This document shows, piece after piece, positions 35,644 through 46,033 of a stretch of 59,730 nt of DNA. The notes under the pieces were generated by a model that was not told the DNA's origin, did no database searches, and saw nothing but the letters and a program-made list of their open reading frames with translations. The stretch is from assembly GCA_015063805.1 (NCBI GenBank), contig SVTK01000018.1, forward strand, positions 1-59,730, read 5' to 3'. The stretch is from Oscillospiraceae bacterium. GTDB lineage: Bacteria > Bacillota > Clostridia > Oscillospirales > CAG-272. How positions within the stretch are numbered: the first letter of the stretch is position 1; the number at the start of each line of letters is the position of its first letter. The position numbers were made by a program, and so were the translations under genes.

Positions 35644-36567
35644 TCAGCCTTCCCAGCGCAGGGCAAGGGCGCACCAGTCGTTTTCGGCGGCCCGTTCAAC
35701 CACGCTGAAGCCGCGGGCGCAGAGCTCGATCTCCACCTCGGCAGCACGGGGTTCAATGATCCCCGACGCCAGCAGGATGCCCCCCGGCGCCATGTATTCC
35801 CCGATATCGGGGGCCATGCGCAGGATGATATCCGCCACAATGTTGGCAGCTACCAGGCCAAACTTCTCTCCCTTGGGTACCGAACGCAGAAGGTCGGACT
35901 GATCCACGCTCACCAGGTCACTGCAGGCGTTGTCCTTCACATTTTCCCGGGCAACTTTCACCGCCACAGGATCAATATCGTAAGCCGCGCAGGAAGAAGC
36001 ACCCAGCTTTGCGGCGCAGATGGCAAGGATCGCAGTACCGCAGCCCACATCCAGCATCTTCACCCCGGGCTCGGTGTAGCGCTCCAACAGGCCAAGTACA
36101 AGGCGGGTGGTCTCATGAGTGCCGGTGCCGAAAGCCATGCCGGGATCCATGCGAATGATCACATCGTCCGGGGCGGCATCGTACTTCTCCCACTGGGGGA
36201 CGATCACCAGCCGCTCGCCGATGCGGATGGGCTTGTAGTACTGCTTCCAGGCCTCGGCCCAGTCGTCCTCGCGCACGCCCACCAGCTCGATCTGCGCATC
36301 CACGCCTTCGGCAGCGAAACGCTCACGCAAAAACGCCATGGCATCGGCAACGCCGCCATCGGCAGGCAGGTAAACCGAAACTGCCGCATGACTGCGATCA
36401 GCCTCAAGGATCTCCTCATCCACCAGCTCACCGTACATTCCGTTGAGGGAAAAATCGCTGTAGTCCTCAATCATCAGCTGCGCATTGATGACGCTCATGA
36501 TGGCACAGGCCTTGTCCAGCTGCACAGTGGGAACCGTGGCCTTGATTTGGGTCCATTCTTCATTCAT
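35644..36567 (-). CDS. prmA: ribosomal protein L11 methyltransferase
   Basis: A 307-residue methyltransferase. The C-terminal Rossmann domain has MLDVGCGTAILAICAAKLGA (S-adenosylmethionine binding) and the NPPY-like region is replaced by LVAANIVADIILRMAPDI, the PrmA form. The middle contains RIGERLVIVPQWE and DPGMAFGTGTHETTRL, diagnostic of PrmA. It trimethylates ribosomal protein L11. Of two in-frame ATGs, the one at 36567 has the better spacing to AAGGAG; the other (36573) overlaps the dnaJ stop. It is the last gene of the heat-shock operon. Confidence 0.94.
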   Translation of the reverse strand: MNEEWTQIKATVPTVQLDKACAIMSVINAQLMIEDYSDFSLNGMYGELVDEEILEADRSHAAVSVYLPADGGVADAMAFLRERFAAEGVDAQIELVGVREDDWAEAWKQYYKPIRIGERLVIVPQWEKYDAAPDDVIIRMDPGMAFGTGTHETTRLVLGLLERYTEPGVKMLDVGCGTAILAICAAKLGASSCAAYDIDPVAVKVARENVKDNACSDLVSVDQSDLLRSVPKGEKFGLVAANIVADIILRMAPDIGEYMAPGGILLASGIIEPRAAEVEIELCARGFSVVERAAENDWCALALRWEG

Positions 36568-36569
36568 GG

Positions 36570-37724
36570 TCATTCTCCTTTTTTGTCACGCCCGAAGAAT
36601 TTGGCGCGGAAGCCATTCTTCTTCTGGTAGTTCTTCTCGCCGCTGGCTTCGGCAAAGGCGCGCATGGCTTCCTTCTGCTTTTCGTTGAGGTTCTTGGGCA
36701 CCTCCACGTTCACGGTGAAGATCAGATCGCCGCGGCGGCTGGAATTGACATAGGGGATTCCCTTCCCCCGCAGGGTAAAGGCGGTTCCGGGCTGGGTTCC
36801 CTCGGGGATGGTATATTTCTGTGTCCCCTCCAGCGTAGGCACATCAATCTCGGCACCGAGCGTTGCCTCCACAATGGTAATGGGCAGCTCGCAGTAGATA
36901 TTGTAGCCCTCGCGCTCGAAAAAGGCATGGGGACGAACATTAACAATGAGCACCAGATCGCCTGCCGATCCGCCGTTTCTGCCGTCGTTGCCCTCGCCAC
37001 GCAATGCCACGCGCTCGCCGTCGTCAATACCGGCGGGGATGGACACGCTGAGCTTACGGGTGATGCGGATATAACCCTTTCCGCTGCAGTTACCGCAGGG
37101 ATCCTTAATGATCTTACCCGTGCCCTTACACTTCTCGCAGGTCACGGTGGACTGGAAGGCCATGCCTCCCATACGCTGGGTCACGCGGCGCTGACCGGTA
37201 CCGCCGCAGTCACGGCAGGTCTCGGGGCTGGTTCCTGCAGCCGCACCGGTGCCGCCGCAATCGGGACACTTCTGCACCCGGGCGTAGGAAATATCCTTCT
37301 TAACACCAAAGGCGGCCTCCTCAAAGCTGACGGTGATGCGGACACCGATGTCCTCACCCCGCACGGGGCCGTTTCGACGGGCACCGGACGAGCTGCCGAA
37401 GCCGCCGCCGAAGAAGCTGCTGAAAATATCTCCGATATCGCCGAAGTCACCAAAGCCGCCGAATCCGCCAAAGCCACCGCCCCCGCCCATGGAGGGATCG
37501 AATGCAGCGTGACCGTACTGGTCGTACTTGGCCCGCTTGTCGGCATCCGAGAGCACGTCATACGCCTCGTTGACTTCCTTAAACCTGGCCTCTGCCTCGG
37601 CATCGCCGGGATTCATATCGGGATGGTACTTCTTGGCCAGCGAGCGGTAGGCTTTCTTGATGGCCGCCTCGTCCGCGCCCTTTTCCAGGCCGAGCACCTC
37701 ATAATAATCTCTTTTTTCTGCCAT
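36570..37724 (-). CDS. dnaJ: chaperone protein DnaJ
   Basis: A 384-residue Hsp40. N-terminal J domain with HPD ([10 protein letters not shown]), a Gly/Phe-rich region, four zinc-binding CxxCxGxG repeats ([32 protein letters not shown]) and the C-terminal substrate-binding domains. It stimulates DnaK ATPase and delivers unfolded proteins. The ATG at 37724 gives the usual [12 protein letters not shown] start with GGAG six bases before it. A 176-base gap with a hairpin repeat separates it from dnaK. Confidence 0.96.
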   Translation of the reverse strand: MAEKRDYYEVLGLEKGADEAAIKKAYRSLAKKYHPDMNPGDAEAEARFKEVNEAYDVLSDADKRAKYDQYGHAAFDPSMGGGGGFGGFGGFGDFGDIGDIFSSFFGGGFGSSSGARRNGPVRGEDIGVRITVSFEEAAFGVKKDISYARVQKCPDCGGTGAAAGTSPETCRDCGGTGQRRVTQRMGGMAFQSTVTCEKCKGTGKIIKDPCGNCSGKGYIRITRKLSVSIPAGIDDGERVALRGEGNDGRNGGSAGDLVLIVNVRPHAFFEREGYNIYCELPITIVEATLGAEIDVPTLEGTQKYTIPEGTQPGTAFTLRGKGIPYVNSSRRGDLIFTVNVEVPKNLNEKQKEAMRAFAEASGEKNYQKKNGFRAKFFGRDKKGE

Positions 37725-37755
37725 GGGAGACTCCAATCTATAGCATAGTCGGTTA

Positions 37756-37895
37756 GGGGACTTTTTGAAAAAAGTCCCCTAACAACCCCCAAAAACTTTC
37801 CAGCACGCACCGGATCAAGTACAGCCAAAATCCGGGGCGGGTCGGAAAGTTTTCGCGGGGTGTGGGGAGCCTTTTTCAAAAGGCTCCCCACGTCC
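37756..37895. repeat. composite hairpin repeat between dnaK and dnaJ
   Basis: A palindrome GGGGACTTTTT/AAAAAGTCCCC near 37756-37782 and another, GGGGAGCC...GGCTCCCC, near 37864-37889 flank a segment bounded by ACTTTCC and GGAAAGT. The CTTTTT-GAAAAAG centre and CAAAAACTTTC sequence are shared with the pheS-pheT copy. It could act as an attenuator or RNA-processing site within the operon. Confidence 0.7.
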
Positions 37896-37900
37896 TTATC

Positions 37901-39733
<1,833 letters not shown>

Positions 39734-39777
39734 TTATTTCCTCCAATTATAATTTATTCTATCGTGTGGATATTCGT

Positions 39778-40374
39778 TCAGTTCGCCACTTTGACCATGG
39801 CATAGCGGAGCACCTTGTCGCCCCGGATATAGCCCTTCTGCAGGACCTCAACGACCTCGCTCTCACCGTACTGCTCATCTTCGATGTGCATCACAGCGTT
39901 GTGCAGGTTGGGATCAAAGGGCTTGTTCAGCGCCTCAATCTCGGCAATGCCGAGGGTACCCAGCACCTCAATAAAGCTCTTGAGGGTCATGGTAACACCC
40001 TGCCCCACCGTGGCCGCATCGCTGTACTGCGCCGCCCGCTCGAGATTGTCGAGCACAGGCAGAATCTTGACCAGCAGATCGGCATAGGCATCGGCGTAAA
40101 GCCCTTCCCGCTCCTTGGCGGTGCGCTTGCGGAAGTTATCGTACTCTGCCATCATGTGCAGATACTTGTCATTGGCCTCGGCCAGGGCGGCGGCGCTCTC
40201 CTCCAGTTTTTTCTGGGCGGCGATCAGCTCTGCCTCCAGGCGTCGGGCTTCTTTCTTCCATTCTTTGTCTTTTTTCTTCGACTCAGCCTCGGGGACCTCG
40301 GTGTCGGCAGCGGTTTCTTCCGCCTGCGCTTCCACCGCCTCCTCGGCCTGTGTCTGCTTATCCTTCTCCTGCAT
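39778..40374 (-). CDS. grpE: nucleotide exchange factor GrpE
   Basis: A 198-residue protein: acidic disordered N-terminus (about 1-40), a long coiled coil (about 45-110, with YLHMMAEYDNFRKRTAKE) and the C-terminal beta domain (PFDPNLHNAVMHIED, then VLQKGYIRGDKVLRYAMVKVA). It releases ADP from DnaK. Its start overlaps the end of hrcA by 17 bases; GGAGGA precedes it. Confidence 0.96.
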   Translation of the reverse strand: MQEKDKQTQAEEAVEAQAEETAADTEVPEAESKKKDKEWKKEARRLEAELIAAQKKLEESAAALAEANDKYLHMMAEYDNFRKRTAKEREGLYADAYADLLVKILPVLDNLERAAQYSDAATVGQGVTMTLKSFIEVLGTLGIAEIEALNKPFDPNLHNAVMHIEDEQYGESEVVEVLQKGYIRGDKVLRYAMVKVAN

Positions 40375-41449
40375 TATGTTCTCCTCCGTTCAGTAGATTC
40401 GTTTGGGTTTCGTCGCCGTCAAGCATAGATGAGACCTGGGTTGCCAGATGCTCGATCATGGTCACCACCCTGGAATAATCCATACGGCAGGGACCGATGA
40501 TGCCGATGGCACCCACGGTATGACCGCCGCGGCGGACCGTCTTGAAGATCAGGGACGAATTCTGCATCACATCGACCGTGTTTTCGGAACCGATGTAGAT
40601 ATTGACATTGTCGGCCCGTGCCCCCGACACCAGATCCAGGATGTCCTGTTTTTCCTCCAGTGCACCCAAGAGACGCTTGAAACGCCCGATATCGGCGTAC
40701 TCGGGATACTGCAGCAGGCGGTTGATGCCCTCGAAGCGGACATCGCCGTCATCCAGTTCGCTCATGGTTTCGTAGATGCACTTGATGATGGGATTGACCA
40801 GCACCGAATCGATCCCCATGGCCGCCTCCATACGCATGATGGCGGGAAGTGTGATCTGATCGGCGGACAGCCCCGCCAGATTGGCATTGAGGGCAGCGGC
40901 CAGCCTTGCCGCCGTCTCCCGGGACGCATCAAATCCCAGGCGGATGAACTTGCTCTTGGCCACCCCCGTGGAGGTTACCATCACCAGAATAAAGCTGCGG
41001 GAATCCACCCACACCGTTTCAAACCGGGAGATGGAAGCCGCCGTGGGCTTGGGTTTTACCGAAATACCGGTGTAGTTGGTCAGGGCCGAAGCCAGCTTTG
41101 AGGCCTGCTCAAGAATGGTATCGACCTCCGCCTGTTTGACACGCATGAGATTGTTCAGCTCGGCAATCTCCCGCTGGGTCATGGCGTAATGGCTGAGCAT
41201 GGTGTCCACATAGAATCGGTAGCCAAGCTCACTCGGCACGCGTCCGGCAGAGGTGTGGGGCTGCTCCAGATAGCCCAGCTCCTCCAGTTCCGCCATCTCA
41301 TTGCGGATGGTGGCCGAGGAATAGGCGATCTGCGCGTTCTGCATGATATAGCGGGAACCCACCGGCTCGCCATTCTCAATGTGCGCATCAATGATCGCTT
41401 TTAATATGAGCTTTTTTCGCTCGCTCAATTCGCCGTTGTTCAAACTCAT
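40358..41449 (-). CDS. hrcA: heat-inducible transcription repressor HrcA
   Basis: A 363-residue repressor with an N-terminal winged helix (ERKKLILKAIIDAHIENGEP, then IRNEMAELEELGYLEQPHTSAGRVPS), the classic HrcA stretch. It binds the CIRCE operator, with GroEL modulating its activity in known systems. The start at 41449 is chosen for GAGGTG six bases upstream. It is the first gene of the hrcA-grpE-dnaK-dnaJ-prmA operon and represses its own promoter. Confidence 0.96.
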   Translation of the reverse strand: MSLNNGELSERKKLILKAIIDAHIENGEPVGSRYIMQNAQIAYSSATIRNEMAELEELGYLEQPHTSAGRVPSELGYRFYVDTMLSHYAMTQREIAELNNLMRVKQAEVDTILEQASKLASALTNYTGISVKPKPTAASISRFETVWVDSRSFILVMVTSTGVAKSKFIRLGFDASRETAARLAAALNANLAGLSADQITLPAIMRMEAAMGIDSVLVNPIIKCIYETMSELDDGDVRFEGINRLLQYPEYADIGRFKRLLGALEEKQDILDLVSGARADNVNIYIGSENTVDVMQNSSLIFKTVRRGGHTVGAIGIIGPCRMDYSRVVTMIEHLATQVSSMLDGDETQTNLLNGGEHNAGEG

Positions 41450-41479
41450 GCGCACACCTCGCTCTCGGATTTTGTATTT

Positions 41480-41506
41480 TTAGCACTCAAACGGGTGAAG
41501 TGCTAA
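41480..41506. promoter_or_regulatory. CIRCE operator of the hrcA operon
   Basis: TTAGCACTC (41480-41488), nine-base spacer, AAGTGCTAA (41498-41506). It differs from the consensus inverted repeat at one position (A for G in the second arm). It lies just downstream of the predicted transcript start, the usual place for HrcA repression. Confidence 0.92.
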
Positions 41507-41517
41507 ACTATGTATAA

Positions 41518-41546
41518 AATTTACCACGAATTGCGGGTTTTGTCAA
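41518..41546 (-). promoter_or_regulatory. promoter of the heat-shock operon
   Basis: Minus-strand TTGACA (41541-41546), 17-base spacer, TAAATT (41518-41523). The start would fall near 41511, next to CIRCE. Confidence 0.75.
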
Positions 41547-41638
41547 GAAGTAAGTGCGGATATTTTGTGAACTTTTTGTAAATCACAATGGTAAGTGCTA
41601 AAAATTCGCATCTTCCGCCCCAATGGCGGGGATAGAAC

Positions 41639-41676
41639 GGAAAAAGGCACGCCGCGCGGATCAGCGCGGCGTGCCT
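41639..41676 (-). terminator. terminator of the histidine phosphatase gene
   Basis: 13-base-pair stem AGGCACGCCGCGC (41645-41657) with 41664-41676, followed on the minus strand by TTTTTCC. Confidence 0.85.
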
Positions 41677-41699
41677 CGCAAAAGAAGCTGCGGCAGCCC

Positions 41700-42344
41700 T
41701 TATAAACGAAGAGATTTGGCGTCCGACACCCCAGCCTGTACCAGGTGCTCATCATGGGCCGCCAGCACAAGCCGATAGCTGCCATCGTCCAGATAATCCA
41801 CCACCGTCACCGAGGCATTTCCCGGCCACGGGGTCTGGTTGATGGCCTCAATGGGCTGTCCCCGCCATTCGGTAAGCATGGAACGCACGGGGGTGGCATG
41901 GGTGAAGAGGGCAATGGTTCGGCCGTCATTCTCCTCAGCCAGCCGACGGAAAGCCAGACGGATGCGGGCAAACAGCTCCCGCACACTCTCCCCGCCGGGG
42001 CAGACGGCATTGACAAAATCGTGATGCCATGCTTCACGGGCAGGATCACAGCGGTCCAGCTCACTGTGGGGCATTCCCTCCCAGTCCCCCACATTGATCT
42101 CCCGCAGGCCCACATCCCGAATAATCTCCATCCCGCGGCGCTGGGCGGTGGGGCGCGCCGTCATGACGACCCGGATCAAATCGCTGGAATAGATACGGTC
42201 GATGGGGTAAGCGTCGAGAAAACGCGCTGTTTCCTCGGCCTGACGCATTCCCAGGGGGGTCAGGCTGATATCGGTATGTCCGCAGCAAAAGTGGGCAAGG
42301 TTTCCCTCGCTCTGGGCGTGACGGACGGCAATGATTCTGGTCAT
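41700..42344 (-). CDS. histidine phosphatase family protein
   Basis: A 214-residue cytosolic enzyme of the phosphoglycerate mutase-like superfamily. The phosphohistidine motif is VRHAQSEGN (His9), with RQAEETARFL and YSSDLIRVVMTA supplying phosphate-binding arginines, and FTHATPVRSML the second catalytic His. Family members include cobalamin-pathway, sugar and nucleotide phosphatases; the substrate here cannot be told. Own promoter and terminator. Confidence 0.88.
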   Translation of the reverse strand: MTRIIAVRHAQSEGNLAHFCCGHTDISLTPLGMRQAEETARFLDAYPIDRIYSSDLIRVVMTARPTAQRRGMEIIRDVGLREINVGDWEGMPHSELDRCDPAREAWHHDFVNAVCPGGESVRELFARIRLAFRRLAEENDGRTIALFTHATPVRSMLTEWRGQPIEAINQTPWPGNASVTVVDYLDDGSYRLVLAAHDEHLVQAGVSDAKSLRL

Positions 42345-42376
42345 GAAAATCCCTCTCTTTGACGGTTTCTCCCATC

Positions 42377-42405
42377 ATTATAGCACAGTTTCCACCGAAA
42401 TACAA
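42377..42405 (-). promoter_or_regulatory. promoter of the histidine phosphatase gene
   Basis: Minus-strand TTGTAT (42400-42405), 17-base spacer, TATAAT (42377-42382). Confidence 0.7.
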
Positions 42406-42420
42406 GCCCTCTTTCCGGCG

Positions 42421-44097
42421 TTAGTCCGGCTCGATCACGAGGAATGCCGGGCAAGGGTGCTGGTTGCCCTCGTCATATTTTCCGTCATGCAGAAGCCCGC
42501 GGTGCATTGCCTCCCGGATCACCGCGAACAGGATCGCATTTCCACCATAAAAATACTGCTTCTGCAGGGGAACGCTGTCCAGATGGGCGGGAATTCTCTG
42601 CTTTTTGTCCCGCAGGAAGTCGGCATACGCAGTCCTGAGGGCCGCGCTGTCCCACATTTCCCGTTTGGCATCGGCCATGATCCCGCACAAGCAGTTAAAT
42701 TCCGCCTCGTTCAGAATCGGGATATTGACGCAGGGTCTGCCGTTCTCTTCCCTCAGCAGACGGCAGTCGGTCAGCCAGGGAATCAGCTTAAGATATTCGG
42801 TGCCGAAGCCCACCGAAGCATGATCGATCCCGCTGTGCAGGATATACAGCAGTCTGGTAACAAGATCGTCCGGATCATCACCTTCCCGATGTCCGAGCAC
42901 TTCTTCGGGGAACCGGCAATAACAGCGGCCGGGGAAACCGTCCGCACCGTAAATGTGCAGCCGCAGCAGTCTGCACCCTGCGTAGGATCGGTATTGGGCA
43001 AACCGCTCTCCCGAATAGCTGTGTCGCCGAAACTCCTCACCGGGTTCCTCTCCATCGCTGACCTGTCCAAAGGCAATCCATCTGCCGCCGTCCCGCCGGA
43101 AGGGAAAAATCTGCCTGGTATCGAACATCTCTTCAAAAATGCCGTACAGCCCGTAATCCAGGCAGTTGAAAGCAACGTACAGGGCAAGGGACTCCTGCTC
43201 ATCTGCAGTGCCGCGTTGATAAAAGTTCTGTACCCGCAGCTTCCTCAATCCCCCCTCAATGGGTGCCCACAGCAGATCAAACTGCTCCTCGGCAAAGGAC
43301 TTCTGCGCGGGGATGTACCGTTCCATATCCCGGGTGGTGGAGAGCATAAAATCGGTGTAGTACCGATTTCCCGCCTGTTTCATCAGCTCGCCATCCACCA
43401 GCCGCCGGATGATGGGCTCCACATAGGCAGCCGGCGTACCGATGGCTTTAGCGATATCCTCTGCCGACAGCGGCTTTGCATATGCCGCCCATAAAATATT
43501 CTGTGCCAGCAGGTCATCTTTGACCAGTGACCCGGGCTCGTTGTTGATGCCGTTGTTGCCGCTGTTGGCAATCCGCAGTCGGATCGGCCGATAGCTCTGT
43601 GCCGAAAAATTTTCCATCTCTTCCATTCCTTTCTTCATCTGTTCCCGGCCGCTGTGCAGTCTGCTCTTCACGGTGCCCACCGGAATATCAAGGGCCGCAG
43701 AAATTTCCGCCACGCTCTCTCCGTTCATATAATACCGCACGATGACCTCGCGGTAAAGACGGTCCAAAAAGGCGACCGTCCTGCGGATCTGCTCGGCCTC
43801 ATCGGGCTCACCGATCTGGGCGAGGGCATTGTCCTCGTCCACCAGGTCAAAGCCCTCGCCGATCCCAATGGTGGGCTGGCGGTATTTGCGGCGAAGCAGA
43901 TCGTTCCATTTGTGCTGCAGTACCGTGTTCAGCCATCCCCGCAGATCACGGATCTCCCCGCCCTTTGCCCGATAGGTCAATGCTGCCAACAGAGTTTCCT
44001 GCACCAGGTCCTCCGCATCGTGGGGATTCCCGCACTTCCGCTCTGCCGCCGACAACAGATATTCAATTTCACCTTCAAGCGCTTGATATTGCATCAT
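42421..44097 (-). CDS. ECF-like sigma factor with large C-terminal extension
   Basis: A 558-residue protein. Residues 1-75 look like sigma region 2 (DAEDLVQETLLAALTYRAKG, then RGWLNTVLQHKWNDLLRRK) and about 105-155 like region 4 (YREVIVRYYMNGESVAEISA, IPVGTVKSRLHSGREQMKKG). A winged-helix-like stretch follows (about 190-252, AEDIAKAIGTPAAYVEPIIRRL), then about 300 residues that I do not recognise, mixed alpha/beta and rich in Tyr, Arg and Glu, with no transmembrane segment. Ordinary ECF factors are about 180 residues. No anti-sigma gene is adjacent, so the extension may replace it as sensor or regulator. A strong own promoter is at 44187-44215; AGAGGA precedes the ATG. Confidence 0.85.
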   Translation of the reverse strand: MMQYQALEGEIEYLLSAAERKCGNPHDAEDLVQETLLAALTYRAKGGEIRDLRGWLNTVLQHKWNDLLRRKYRQPTIGIGEGFDLVDEDNALAQIGEPDEAEQIRRTVAFLDRLYREVIVRYYMNGESVAEISAALDIPVGTVKSRLHSGREQMKKGMEEMENFSAQSYRPIRLRIANSGNNGINNEPGSLVKDDLLAQNILWAAYAKPLSAEDIAKAIGTPAAYVEPIIRRLVDGELMKQAGNRYYTDFMLSTTRDMERYIPAQKSFAEEQFDLLWAPIEGGLRKLRVQNFYQRGTADEQESLALYVAFNCLDYGLYGIFEEMFDTRQIFPFRRDGGRWIAFGQVSDGEEPGEEFRRHSYSGERFAQYRSYAGCRLLRLHIYGADGFPGRCYCRFPEEVLGHREGDDPDDLVTRLLYILHSGIDHASVGFGTEYLKLIPWLTDCRLLREENGRPCVNIPILNEAEFNCLCGIMADAKREMWDSAALRTAYADFLRDKKQRIPAHLDSVPLQKQYFYGGNAILFAVIREAMHRGLLHDGKYDEGNQHPCPAFLVIEPD

Positions 44098-44186
44098 CAG
44101 ATCCTCTTGTTTCGGAAAGCTTTCACCTGTAAAGTCGCAGATTAGGAAGAAAGGTTCGCTGTATTTGCAAAGTTTTTTGTCCCTTC

Positions 44187-44215
44187 ATTATAGCACAATG
44201 GCTCACATCTGTCCA
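44187..44215 (-). promoter_or_regulatory. promoter of the sigma factor gene
   Basis: Minus-strand TGGACA (44210-44215), 17-base spacer, TATAAT (44187-44192). A housekeeping-type promoter, overlapping region with the divergent hydrolase promoter. Confidence 0.7.
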
Positions 44216-44218
44216 TTC

Positions 44219-44247
44219 TTGCATTTTTTCTCCATCTGTGCTATACT
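44219..44247 (+). promoter_or_regulatory. promoter of the hydrolase-DUF5131-serpin operon
   Basis: TTGCAT (44219-44224), 17-base spacer, TATACT (44242-44247), about 50 bases before the start at 44300. Its -35 box is only four bases from that of the divergent sigma factor promoter. Confidence 0.7.
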
Positions 44248-44299
44248 TTGTTTATCCCCGGCCCTTGACCGATCAAAATCCATCCGATGGGAGACCGAT

Positions 44300-45265
44300 A
44301 TGCTTTATCTTCTGCCTGCGCTTGCAGTTCTGATTCTCGCGGCAGTCATTTCCGCCGCGAATTTTCTCATCAACACGTCCATTCGCCGCCAGCCGCCTCT
44401 GCCTCCCCACGATCCCACCACCCTCTCCCCCTTTTGGCTGGATTATGTAGAGAAAAATAACGCCGCCCTGGCGGCACTGGATACCCTCCCCCACGAGGAG
44501 CTGACGCTGCCCGCCCATGACGGCATTCGTCTCTTCGCCCGCTTCTTCCCCGCTGAGGGAGATGGCAGTGCGCACGATACCGTCATTGTTGTCCACGGTT
44601 ACCGCAGCAGCCCCGGGGACTTTGCCATGATGCTCCCCTGGTACCGCAGGCAGGACTTCAACTGCCTGGTGGTGGAAAACCGCGCCCATGGGAAAAGCGA
44701 AGGCAACTTCTTCGGTTTCGGCGCGCTGGACAGCCGAGACTGCACCGCATGGTGCCAACTCATCGCCGACCGCATCCCCGACCGCGCCATCTTCCTCCAC
44801 GGCATCTCCATGGGGGCCGCCACCGTCACCCTGGCGGCCTGCCGTGATCTCCCGCCCCAGGTAAGAGGCGTCATCGCCGACTGCGGCTACACCTCGGCGG
44901 TGGAGGAATTTCGTCATGTGATGAAAACCGCCATGCACATCCCCGGCCCCGTGGCCACCCTGCTGATGCCCATGGCATCCCTGCTCTGCCGTCTGCGGGC
45001 GGGCTACTTTTTTGGCGAGGCATCTCCCCTCCGCGCCATGCCCGGGGCGCGCCTGCCCTTTCTCTTTGTTCACGGGAGCAAGGACAATTATGTCCCCACC
45101 GAAATGGGCCGCCGCCTCTACGCTGCCTGCCCCACCCAAAAATCCCTGCTGATTGTGGATGAAGCTACCCACGGGGTCAGTTATGCCATTGACCCCGCCG
45201 CCTACGAAGCGGCCATGACGGCGTTTTACGCCCCTCTCCGCGCCGATATGGGAGAGCCGTCATGA
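44300..45265 (+). CDS. alpha/beta hydrolase, membrane-anchored
   Basis: A 321-residue protein with one N-terminal transmembrane segment (about 3-24) and an alpha/beta hydrolase domain. The oxyanion region is VVHGYRSSPGD, the nucleophile elbow GISMGA, the acid GSKDNYVP and the catalytic His ATHGVSY. It resembles the BEM46/YkfA-like group found in Firmicutes. Substrate unknown. The start at 44300 is chosen for GGGAG six bases upstream and because longer starts precede the promoter. The stop overlaps the DUF5131 start (ATGA). Confidence 0.86.
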   Translation: MLYLLPALAVLILAAVISAANFLINTSIRRQPPLPPHDPTTLSPFWLDYVEKNNAALAALDTLPHEELTLPAHDGIRLFARFFPAEGDGSAHDTVIVVHGYRSSPGDFAMMLPWYRRQDFNCLVVENRAHGKSEGNFFGFGALDSRDCTAWCQLIADRIPDRAIFLHGISMGAATVTLAACRDLPPQVRGVIADCGYTSAVEEFRHVMKTAMHIPGPVATLLMPMASLLCRLRAGYFFGEASPLRAMPGARLPFLFVHGSKDNYVPTEMGRRLYAACPTQKSLLIVDEATHGVSYAIDPAAYEAAMTAFYAPLRADMGEPS

Positions 45266-46002
45266 GGGACGGCTGGAATCTCTGGCACGGCTGCCGCAAG
45301 CTCAGCGAGGGCTGCGCCAACTGCTACGTTTACCGCATGGATGCCGAGCACGGACGGGACCCTACTCTGCCCCACCGTACCGCCGCCTTCGACCTCCCCC
45401 TGCGCAAAAATCGAAAGGGAGAGTACCGGGTCCCCTCCGGCTCCACCCTGTGGACCTGCTTCAGCTCCGACTTTTTCCTCGAGGAAGCCGACGAGTGGCG
45501 GCGGGAGGCATGGGCCATGATTGCCGCCCGTCCCGATGTGGAATTCATCTTTATCACCAAGCGGATCCACCGCTTCCACGTCTCCCTGCCCGACGATTGG
45601 GGTGAAGGCTACCCCAATGTCCACATCGGCTGCACCTGTGAGAACCAACGCCGTGCCGATGAGCGACTTCCCCTCTTTCTCGCCGCCCCTATCCGCCATC
45701 GCTTCATTGTCTGCGAGCCACTGCTGGAGCCCATTGACCTTTCCCCTTATCTAGATCACCGCATCGAGGAGGTCACGGTGGGGGGCGAGTCGGGGGCAGG
45801 TGCGCGGGTCTGCGACTACGCCTGGGTTACAGGCATCCGGGATGCCTGTGCGGCAGCGGGTGTGGCCTTTCACTTTCACCAGACGGGTGCAAACTTCCGC
45901 CGGGACGGGCGGGTCTACGCTATCCCCCGCAATCGCCAGCATGAGCAGGCCAAGCGGGCAGGCATCGACTTTTCCCCTGCCGCAAAATACTACACGCCGT
46001 GA
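45262..46002 (+). CDS. DUF5131 family protein (phage Gp37/Gp68-like)
   Basis: A 246-residue protein. The N-terminus has a CX6CX2C cysteine set (Cys11, Cys18, Cys21, in EGCANCY) within a NLWHGCRKLSEGC context typical of DUF5131, whose fold resembles radical SAM barrels. Other family stretches are FITKRIHRF, VGGESGAGARVCDYAWV and FHFHQTGANF. The family occurs in phages and bacterial genomes and its reaction is unknown. It is translationally coupled to the hydrolase upstream; the serpin gene follows by 31 bases. Confidence 0.84.
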   Translation: MRDGWNLWHGCRKLSEGCANCYVYRMDAEHGRDPTLPHRTAAFDLPLRKNRKGEYRVPSGSTLWTCFSSDFFLEEADEWRREAWAMIAARPDVEFIFITKRIHRFHVSLPDDWGEGYPNVHIGCTCENQRRADERLPLFLAAPIRHRFIVCEPLLEPIDLSPYLDHRIEEVTVGGESGAGARVCDYAWVTGIRDACAAAGVAFHFHQTGANFRRDGRVYAIPRNRQHEQAKRAGIDFSPAAKYYTP

Positions 46003-46033
46003 CAAAATCTCACGCAGAAAGCGAGGTATCCCC

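Noticed and set aside
41585-41602. Second full CIRCE element
   Set aside because: Only one arm (AAGTGCTAA) is present; the sequence nine bases before it (TTTGTAAAT) does not pair.
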